Assembly (NCBI GenBank): GCA_028641055.1
Contig: CM054063.1
Location: 175,632,697 to 175,696,696, forward strand
DNA: 64,000 bases
Direction: 5' to 3'
Source of the DNA: Alopecurus myosuroides
Lineage: Eukaryota > Streptophyta > Magnoliopsida > Poales > Poaceae
The notes below the pieces were generated by a model that had not been told where the DNA came from, did not search any database, and saw only the letters and a list, made by a program, of their open reading frames with translations. The position numbers were made by a program, and so were the translations under genes. This document shows positions 56,071 to 64,000 of the stretch, in pieces; positions within the stretch are counted from its first letter, which is position 1, and each line of letters starts with the position of its first letter.

Positions 56071-56128
56071 CAGCGCAGTGGCTAGTCCACCCTGCGCGCG
56101 AGCCATCGATCCCGGGTTCGATTCCCCT
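56071..56128 (+). other. tRNA-like / SINE-like segment with pol III A and B boxes (LTR 2)
   Basis: A box CAGCGCAGTGG (56071-56081) and exact B box GGTTCGATTCC (56115-56125), unchanged from LTR 1. Just downstream, LTR 1 reads TTGGCCGCGCGG and this copy TTGGCAGCGCGG. Confidence 0.55.
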
Positions 56129-58965
56129 TGGCAGCGCGGAAGGCCACCCCTTTTTCGCTATTTTTCCACCGCGAGGTCTCCGGCCCCACCCGTCGGCGCT
56201 GGGCCCGCTCGTCAGCCTCCTGGGTAGCCACTCTCCCGGTGAGAAGCGCCCCAGATCCAGATCGGATCTGGAACTTTTCCGTTCCACCCCCTAGCCTTTC
56301 CAGTTTTGCCCTGTAACCCTTCCACTCTCTGTTTCCAACACGCCTAGGTCCCTGCTTTTGACAGTTTGACCCCTGGTTTTCAAAGTTGAATAAAAAATTC
56401 ATATTAACTCCAAATTGCACAAATTTTATATGTATCCCAATCAAAATTTCATGAACTTTTCAAATATAACATTTGTTTTCTGTTTTTGCACATTTCAAAT
56501 TGTTTCAAATTTCAAATTCAAACAAATCCTCTTAATTTTGGTTAATTCCATAAATAATTCATACTTAATTCAAATAACCCAAATACAATATGTTTTTCAG
56601 TCCAAATTCAATGTACTTTCTGTTTATCAACTTGGTTTTGCATTTTGGGAAATTAAAATTAATGTTATTTAATAATTCTTAAAAATGACAAACTAAATGG
56701 CATAATTAATAACTTTCAAATGGTTGCTCCAAATTAAATAATCAAAACATGAACTCCATCCAAAATCAAATGCCACACTTGAATATCAACTTTGTTTTCT
56801 GGTTTGCAACAATTAATTTGAATAATTGTTCCACCTCTTACTTAATGCATCTTAAATTGGTAATATGCTTACCTAAATCATTTAAAAATGTTTCTCAACC
56901 AATAAAATATGTTTTCCAATCAGATCCATGTTATTAACATGTTCATGCCATCCATGCTCATGTTTGCATTTTGTATGTTGCATCTTAGTTTGTGTTATGC
57001 ATGTTCACCTATTAAATAAATATGGAATGTGTTGGGGTATTAAATTCAAATCATGCCCTATTCCATTTAATATTGGATAGATCACCTCTACCTTGTTTAA
57101 ACCTGTTAATCAACATTTAATATTGATGGTTAGCTAAACAACTTGAACCAATTCCTATTTCTCCGGACTCCGGTTCCGATTAAATTGCTTGAGTTGTTTC
57201 CCCTGTTGCATCTTGCCATGCCATGCATATAAAATAGGATCATGCTGGATCTTTTGCCGTAGTAGTAATTGTTGCATCCGGTGTTTGTTCGAGGTTCGTT
57301 GCTTCTTCGCGGATAGGACGTTGAGATGATGTGAGCAACGACAAGTTCTGCGGATGTACCTCTACTTGCTGGATCTCAGGCAAGTATACTCACTTGCTGC
57401 CAAATGGCTGCCTTTCATCACTTGTTACCAATTCTTTCCGTTGCTCTTATTCTAGCCTGTTGATTCGATGCTTGTGTCTCGATCCTATCATATGTTTACT
57501 TGCAGCCCTGATATAGCCTTCCCTCCACTTCCTATTAACTGTTGTTTGTTTACCTTGTTGGCCCTCGTGTCGTAGTTGCATGCTTAGACTTGTTTGTGCT
57601 CGAGTCTGGTTATCCTTTGTCGTATCACCTGTTTAGTTGATAGTTGGGTTTCAATTCAATCAACAACATGTTAATGTTTTGGGTATTAATAATTTGATGA
57701 TAAGGCACCGGAAGGAGGCCCGGGTTAGGGTTTTGGAGCCGGCTGGTGTCGAAACTAGGAAAAGAGTCTTGTCTACTGATCCATGATGAGCGTGCTCACC
57801 GCATCCAGGAGGTAGTATGGGACCCCCCTCGACTTAGACCTGATCTGCAGCTTGTCCGAAGAGCCACACTTAGTTCGGGTGTTCCATTTGCTCCTTTGCA
57901 TAATGGGTTGATCCCCCATGGTTACTGATGATGATGATGATGCATATAGGGTGAGGCCTGTATTGCCGGGGTGTTGCGTCCTGCGGGAGTTTTGCACACT
58001 TGCGCTGAGTATTCGGCTGCGTGGCTGGGACCTTATAGCTCCGTGGCTCCTAGGATGGGTTGTAGAGATGGTTTGGGTCGTGTCGAGCCAACCTGAGTTT
58101 TAGTTGGTGGCTCGAGTGTGTACGGGTACTGGAGCACACCCTGCAGGGATGAATCTTCTCGAGAAGCCGTGTTGTCCGCGGTTATGTGATGACTTGGTGA
58201 AAGTACTGGCTAACAAGTACTCAGACAACTTACACCTAATCAATAGTAATTTGACTAGTAATAGGCATATTGTCACAATAACCTGAACGTCACCTTAATC
58301 AACAGTGTGAGTTATCCTTGGGTTGCTTCCTTAGTAGGGGGTGACATTGGATGGGTTTGTTTGGTGGTTAGTTGTAGTTGGTTACGATACGCTATCTTAT
58401 CCCCTCTTTTAGCCGGAAGTTGTAGTGTGTTTCTGTAGTTGGTTAGTGCAGCCCGCTGCCGCTTATTTGCAATAATCCCTTCCTTTCCGTTGAACCCAAA
58501 GTATTTGTATCTTGTGATGACTGGCTACGCCGGTATCTTGTGAGTATGGTTTATCCACTTGCCAGTACTTAACCGTACTGACCCACGAATCTTTTTCGTG
58601 GCTGCATATTCAACATTGCAGTCAACAGGTTTGAAGTCTGACGACCTTAGCTTGGGAATCCCTCCGGCTTGGCCTGGGCAGGGATGGGACGCTCTCGGTT
58701 ATCTTCAGGACTCTTAGTCCAATTTGTATCTTGTCCGTAGCCGGACGCTATGTTGTTTCTTCCGCTGTTTTTTTTGGATCTTTGTATGGTATCAGTTGTA
58801 TCCTTGACTCGTTTGAGTCCTCTTGTATATATCTTTTCTGTTGTTGTGGATTATTCGTGAACTGTTGTAATGTTATCACAAGTGGAAACCTGGAATCGGT
58901 TATTATGTGGATTTTGGCGGAAATGCTGAAACCTGCATAGTGCCAGATCCCGGGGCGTCACAAAC

Positions 58966-59603
58966 GCTGCCTCAGCCCACCTTTTCCCTTTACTTATTTT
59001 TCCTTCTCCTTTTTTTTTGCTTGTAAGAAAAGAAAAGGGAAGAGAGAAAGAATAGATTTTTGGGGTGTTTCTTTTAGGAATAATTGTTACTAATTTGCAA
59101 AACAGGGAATAAAAGCAATGTTAGCATTGATTTCAAAATTTGAAATATTAGTTTGATTTTAAATGGTTAGTTGAATTTCAAATATTAGTTTGATTTGGAA
59201 TTTTTTGGAAATCAACAAATTTTATTTAATAAGCTCAAGCAATTATGAAAACATTATTGAATTTAAATTGTTTGCAAGATTTTAATTTTTAAACCCACAA
59301 TTTGATCATGCCCATTAAGAAGGAATTGATTTGAAATTTAATTTGCCATTAGGGTTTTTAACAAAAGGTAAATTTTTATTTAGCAGGCAATTTAAATAAA
59401 TTCAACTTCAAACTTTTTGAAAAAACAATTGAGTGGTTTACTTTGCAACTTTCAATTGGAATTTTAGACATGTGTGAAAGTTTTAATTGTTTTTGAATTT
59501 TTCCAGTTGGGGTGAAAACATGGTGCAATGCATATGATGCATGTGATGCAAGCAAAAGAAAAACAACCAACTCTACTCAGGGGGGAACAATCCAGGTGTT
59601 ACA
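58966..59603 (-). repeat. Inverted copy of the first ~640 bp of the D2 LTR
   Basis: Its reverse complement matches 54705-55337 closely, from TGTAACACCTGG (at 59603 reading left) to the GGTGGGCTGAGGCAGC motif. The junction with LTR 2 lies within ~3 bases of the LTR end, at the point where the PBS would start. It forms the right end of the D2 insertion next to the target duplication ACTCC. Confidence 0.9.
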
Positions 59604-62545
59604 ACTCCCGAATTTTATGGAACTAGGGGAATCTTGCGAAGAGGTGGACCCTAAAATTTTCTTTTGTGTTCCTTGTACCTAACCTAACACAGCCAAACAG
59701 TTGGTTCCACTTTGCTACCCCCTTCTGACTTACGTAGAGGGGCCAGAACGGAAGTTCCGTCTTTTTCCCCAGCGGGGCTATGGTTTCTCCGGAGGGGGGC
59801 TCCGGATCGTATGAATGAGACTAAATCCCATGGTATGACATACCATGTGTGTTAGAGTGTGGCATGGTCTTGTATACCAGAGATTATCTCTCTCTCTGTG
59901 TTATGGCTTCACCGGCGTCATATTCTCTCTGGCGTGTTCCAGGACTACTTAGAGCCCGAAACTCCCTACCATTATATTGGGTCTTACTTAGGCTTAACCT
60001 AACACAACCAAGAAATTTATTCGACTTTTCTACCCCCTTCCGGCTCATGTAGATGGGGCAGAACGACAATTCCGTCTTTTTCCCAGCGGGGCTATGGTTT
60101 ATCCGGAGAGGGGGCTCCGCATCGTTTGAATACCACCGAATCCCATTACACGCCACACCACGTGTGATAGAGTGTGGCGTGGGTCTTGGATGCCCAAGAT
60201 TCACTCGCTCTCCGTGTTAGGGTTTCACCGATGTCGGATTCTCTCTAGTGTGTTCCAGGACTACCTAGAGCCCGAAACTCCCGGATCTGACGGAGCTGGG
60301 GGAATCTTTCCAAGAGGTGGGACCTACCATTGTATTGGGTGTTCCTTCGGCCTAACCTAACACAACCAAGAAATTGGTTCCACATTGCTACCCCCTTCCG
60401 GCTCATGTAGATGGAGCAGAACAACAATTCCGTATTTTGCCCAGCGGGGCTATGGTTTATCCGGAGAGGGGGCTCCGGATCGTCTGAACGCCACCAAATC
60501 CCATTAAAAAACACACCGCGTGTGATAGAGTGTGCCTTGGTCTTGGATACCCGAGATTACCTCGCTCTCTGTGTTAGGGTTTCACCGGTGTCGGATTCTC
60601 TCTCGCGGGTTCCAGGACTAATTAATGAGAGCCCGAAACTCCCGGGTGTGATGGAACTTGTGGAATTTTGCCAAGAGGTGTGACCTACCATTCTCTTCGG
60701 TGTTCCTTGGGCCTAACCTAACACAACCAAATAGTTATTTCCACTTTGCTACCCCCTTCCAGCTCACGTAGATGGGGCAGAACGACAGTTCCTTTGTTTT
60801 CCCCCATCGGGCTATGGTTTCTCCGGAGGGCGCTCTGGATCATCTGAATGCCACAAAATCCCATGGTATACCATACCATGTGTGTTAGAGTGCGTCATGG
60901 GTCTGGGATGTCCAAGAGTCCCTCGCTCTCTGTGTTAGGGCTTCACCGGCGTTGGATTCTCTCTAGCGGGTACCAGGACTACTTAGGGCCCGAAACTCCC
61001 GGATTTAACGGAACTAGGGGAATCTTGCCAAGAGGTGGACCCTAACATTTTCTTTGGTGTTCCTTGTGCCTAACCTAACACAACCAAACAGTTGGTTCCA
61101 CTTTGCTACCCCCTTCCGGCTCACTTAGAGTGGCTAGAACGACAGTTCCGCCTTTTTCCCCAATGGGGGGATATGGTTTCTCCGGAGGGGGCTTCAGATC
61201 GTATGAATGCCACTAAATCCCATGGTATGACATACCATGTGTTTCATGGTCTTGTATACCCGAGATTACCTCTCTCTCTCTGTTAGGGCTTCACCGGCGT
61301 CAGATTCTCTCTAGCGTGTTCCAGGACTACTTAGAGCCCGAAACTCTCGGATCTGACGGAGCTGGGGGAATCTTTCCAAGAGGTGGGCCCTACCGTTGTG
61401 TTAGGTGTTTCTTAGGCCTAAAATAACACAAACAAGAAATTGGTTCCACTTTTCTACCACCTTCCGACTCATGTAGATGGGGCAGAACGACAATTTCGTC
61501 TTTTTTCCAGCGGGGCTATGGTTTATCCCGAGAGGGGGCTCTGGATCGTCTGAATGCCTCCAGATCCCATTACACTCCACACCACGTGTGATAGAGTGTG
61601 TCATTGGTCTTGGATGCCCAAGATTCACTCGCTCTCTGTGTTAGGGTTTCACCGGTGTCGGATTCTCTCTCGCGGGTTCCAGGACTAATTAATGAGAGCC
61701 CGAAACTCCTGGCTGTGATGGAACTGGGGGAATCTTGCCAACAGGTGTGCCGTACCATTCTCTTGGGTGTTCCTTGGGCCTAAACTAACACAACCAAATA
61801 GTAAGTTCCACTTTCTACCCCCTTCTGGCTCACGTAGATGGGGCAGAATGTCAGTTCCGTCTTTTTCCCCAGCGGGGCTATGGTTTCTCCGGAGAGGTGG
61901 CTCCAAATCGTATGAATGCCACCAAATCCCATTGCACGCCATACCATGTGTGCTAGAGTCTGGCATTGGTGTGGGATGCAAAGATTCCCTCTCTCTCTAA
62001 GGGCTTCACCGGCGTCGGATTCTCTTTAGCGGGTTCCAGGACTACTTAGAGCCCGAGACTCCCGGATTTAACGGAACTAGGGGAATCTTGCCGAGAGGTG
62101 GACCCTAACATTATCTTGGGTGTTCCTTTGGCCTAACCTAACACAACCAAACAATTGGTTCCACTTATCTACCCCTTTCGGCTCACGTAGAGGGCCAGAA
62201 CGGCAGTTCCGCCTTTTTTCCCAGCTGGGCTAGCTATGCACGGTTTTTCTGGAGGGGGGCTCCGGATCGTATGAATGCCACCAAATCCCATGGTATGACA
62301 TACCATGTGTATTAGAGTGTGTCATGTGTGTTAGGGCTCCACCGTCAGATTCTCTCTGGTGGGTTCCAGGACTACTTAGAGCCTGACTTCTTTCTCTCTG
62401 TGTTTCTCTCTCGAATTTACATGCCCTATTAGCTTGAAACTACTGGAACAGAGAAATGGGAGGGAATCTTGTGAAGAGTTGGGTCATACCATTGTCTTGG
62501 GACTTTCTAGTGTCCACCCTAACACATCCAAGCAAGTAGATAATC
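59604..62545 (+). repeat. Satellite-like tandem array, right block (~8 copies, decayed right edge)
   Basis: This resumes the array at the exact base where D2 inserted. The landmark recurs at 59699, 60004, 60362, 60723, 61080, 61428, 61790 and 62143 (spacings 348-362, one unit shortened to 305 by a deletion). The unit after 62330 is diverged and carries unrelated sequence, but GGGAATCTTGTGAAGAG and ACACATCCAAGCA near 62463-62535 are recognisable as the unit's end. The array fades out by about 62545. Confidence 0.88.
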
Positions 62546-63605
62546 ATTTATATAAAAAGGCACGATATCACTAAATAATCAACACAATTCAGATAAGCTT
62601 GGTTTTCAAAAAATTGAATCTGCATTTTTTCTTTCAAAAAAATCGGGGAAATTGTTTTTATTCTGTCAGATCAAACGGATGGAGTATTTTGTGGTTAAGT
62701 TATTATTATTCTGTATTAATAGTTTTTCTTTCCATTTCAAATTATTTATCTTCTCTTTTGTGAAATGTTTTGGGCAACTGGCGCCAGGCCCGCCCTTTAT
62801 TGCGCGGGAGACGCAGCGTCAACCCCTTCGAGAAGGCGCGCCCTTTAATTGCGCTCAGCTACCCCTCTCTCTCTTCTAGTCATATCACTCGCTCTATCTC
62901 TCTCACCGCCTTCCTGAGCTTCCCCTCTCTCCGTCGGCGGGATTTCTTCCGCCGGGACATCGACGGCACCGAGGCGACCATCCTCGGCGGGAAACGAAGG
63001 CCAGGCCTCCTCTTCCTCCCTTGGCAGGCAGGATCTTCATCGGCTTTTTTTCAGATCACCGCGTGTGTCATCCCGTCCTCTTCGAGGGCTTTGGCAATGG
63101 CGCTAAGATGATATCTATCCCTCTTATCCCTTGTATGTATCGTACATCTGTAGATTGAGCTCGATTTGTCTGCGTAGCATGACATGCACGGTAGATCTAC
63201 ATGTTTTTACCGTTCATTATGCGTCTCTGCTTCGTATTTTATCCCGTAGACGTGGTTTTTTTCTATGGCTTAAGTTTGGGATATCCGGCACGCTTAGTTC
63301 ATATATTTCCACCATGATTTTGATAGGTTATGGTTTAATTCCGTACCCGATTTGGGTGCTTCAGTTAGATTAGGCTTAGATTTGGGGGGTTTTTTTGGGG
63401 TTCACGGCTTAGATTTGGTATTTTTGCAAGGTTATTTCAATTTTGGCCAATTATTAACATTTTGGCTAATGATTTACCGAGGCCTGGTGCTAGTAGTGAC
63501 TATACTTGTTGTGCTTAGAAATTCTGAGGTCAGATTCATTTTTTCTGTGCATTTTCCATTGTTCCATCTGTTTTTCTTTTGTGTATCCTAATTTATCAAC
63601 ATGAT
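62546..63605 (+). other. Unassigned sequence, possibly 5' flank and leader of a gene to the right
   Basis: An AT-rich 200 bp is followed by a GC/CT-rich block (about 62780-63110, with CTCTCTCTCTTC and CCGTCGGCGG stretches), then T-rich intron-like DNA. This resembles a plant promoter, 5' leader and first intron. However, no ATG-initiated ORF of note exists, and open frames here begin with TTG or end quickly. Two near-identical 15-16-mers, CGCCCTTTATTGCGC and CGCCCTTTAATTGCGC, lie about 50 bp apart near 62790 and 62842. I see nothing firm. Confidence 0.3.
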
Positions 63606-64000
63606 GAATGTCCTCCTAGTTATATGCCGATGATTAAATTAGGCCATGGTAAAGGCTGAGAGAGTGTCTATAATACCTTGTAGTGTATACAATTTGAGTA
63701 TTTGTATTCGTATATGCTATTACAGGCTCCCGCTTGGCCTTGGTTTGCATGGCAATGATATTTGAGGCTCGTATTCCATTTTCTTCTATTGTTCCACATT
63801 TCTTTACCTTGAATGTCCTCCTTGTTATATGCCGATGATTTAAACTAGGACATGGTAAAGGGAAAGAAAGTGTCTATAATACCTTGTAGTGTGGACAATT
63901 TGAGTATCTGTATTCGGACATGCTATTATAACCGCTCCTTTTTTCCCTTGGTTTGCATGGCAATGATATATGAGGCTCGAATTACATTTGTTTCCACTTT
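63606..64000 (+). repeat. 205-bp direct tandem duplication (second copy cut by window end)
   Basis: GAATGTCCTCC begins at 63606 and again at 63811. Both copies share TATATGCCGATGATT, GTCTATAATACCTTGTAGTG, CAATTTGAGTAT and TTGGTTTGCATGGCAATGAT in the same order. Divergence is moderate, so the duplication is not recent. No coding potential is seen. Confidence 0.8.

Larger units (their letters stand above)
54705..58962 (+). repeat. D2 LTR 2 (complete, 4258 bp)
   Basis: It runs TGTAACACCTGGGGTG to CGGGGCGTCACA without interruption, so it defines the family LTR. It matches LTR 1 on both sides of element C with scattered substitutions. It contains the GC-rich block, the hairpin (55987-56012) and the tRNA-like segment (56071-56128). 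Confidence 0.92.
39310..59603 (+). mobile_element. D2: rearranged long-LTR retrotransposon insertion (host of element C)
   Basis: The insertion sits inside the tandem array with a perfect 5-bp target duplication ACTCC (39305-39309 and 59604-59608). Without element C the order is LTR 1 (39310-54235, 4.27 kb net), 469 bp internal with an iMet PBS, LTR 2 (54705-58962, 4258 bp), then an inverted copy of the first ~640 bp of the LTR (58966-59603). Both outer ends are thus TGTAACACC in opposite orientation. The iMet PBS with very long LTRs recalls Tekay/Del-type chromoviruses, but no coding region remains to test this. Confidence 0.88.

Noticed and set aside
62680..62700. AAACGGATGGAGTA, resembling a Stowaway MITE terminal repeat
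   Set aside because: No opposite terminal repeat with TA duplications was found nearby, so one end alone is not enough.
62770..63111. 113-codon ORF in the right flank
   Set aside because: It starts with TTG, has no internal domain and is Ser/Arg-rich from CT/GC-rich DNA; better read as leader-like sequence.

Overview
This window reads as intergenic, heterochromatin-like nuclear DNA of a large-genome grass, most likely Triticeae (wheat, barley, rye or Aegilops). It is almost wholly nested LTR retrotransposons plus a satellite-like tandem array. I found no convincing cellular gene. The call rests on LTR starts I recognise from Pooideae (TGATATGTCTCCAACG..., TGATACGTCCATTTTGC...), Athila-type elements with the TGGCGCCGTTGCCGGGGA primer-binding site, and the nesting itself. 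I give no family names because I cannot check them.

Layout, left to right. Element A (1-4867, minus) is the 5' half of a Tat-type Ty3/gypsy element, with gag, protease and RT; the rest lies off the left edge. It sits in D1, a long-LTR element using an initiator-Met PBS (4868-5509, then 18759-21555). D1 is also split by element B (5510-18753, minus, TSD AGAGT). D1 itself lies in F, an Athila-type element (21556-25595 and 32475-33401) whose 3' LTR is split by element E (25596-32469, TSD GCTGC). A 235-bp MULE transposase scrap follows, then the LTR and gag start of element G (33637-35572). Next comes a tandem array of about 358-bp units (35573-39309, resuming 59604 to about 62545). The array is interrupted by the composite long-LTR insertion D2 (39310-59603, TSD ACTCC), whose first LTR is split by element C (40960-51613, minus, TSD CCTAG). 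The last 1.45 kb (62546-64000) is low-copy-looking sequence ending in a 205-bp direct duplication; it could be the 5' flank of a gene lying to the right.

B and C are two members of one Tat-type family. On the element strand they carry gag, protease, RT, RNase H, a second RNase H and integrase. On the opposite strand, between the integrase and the 3' LTR, both carry a separate gene with its own TATA box and seven coding exons. In C every GT-AG intron, phase and frame fits a complete 922-codon protein. In B the same structure is visible but broken by stops and frameshifts. C has lost nearly all of gag yet keeps a long open pol frame and the intact antisense gene, and its LTRs differ at only about 4 of 481 positions by eye.

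The second unusual object is D2. It has two 4.26-kb LTRs around only 469 bp of internal DNA, then an inverted copy of the first ~640 bp of the LTR. Both outer ends are therefore the same LTR 5' terminus, yet a perfect 5-bp target duplication flanks them. Its LTR also holds a tRNA-like segment with pol III A and B boxes and a perfect 11-bp hairpin, both kept in the two LTR copies.
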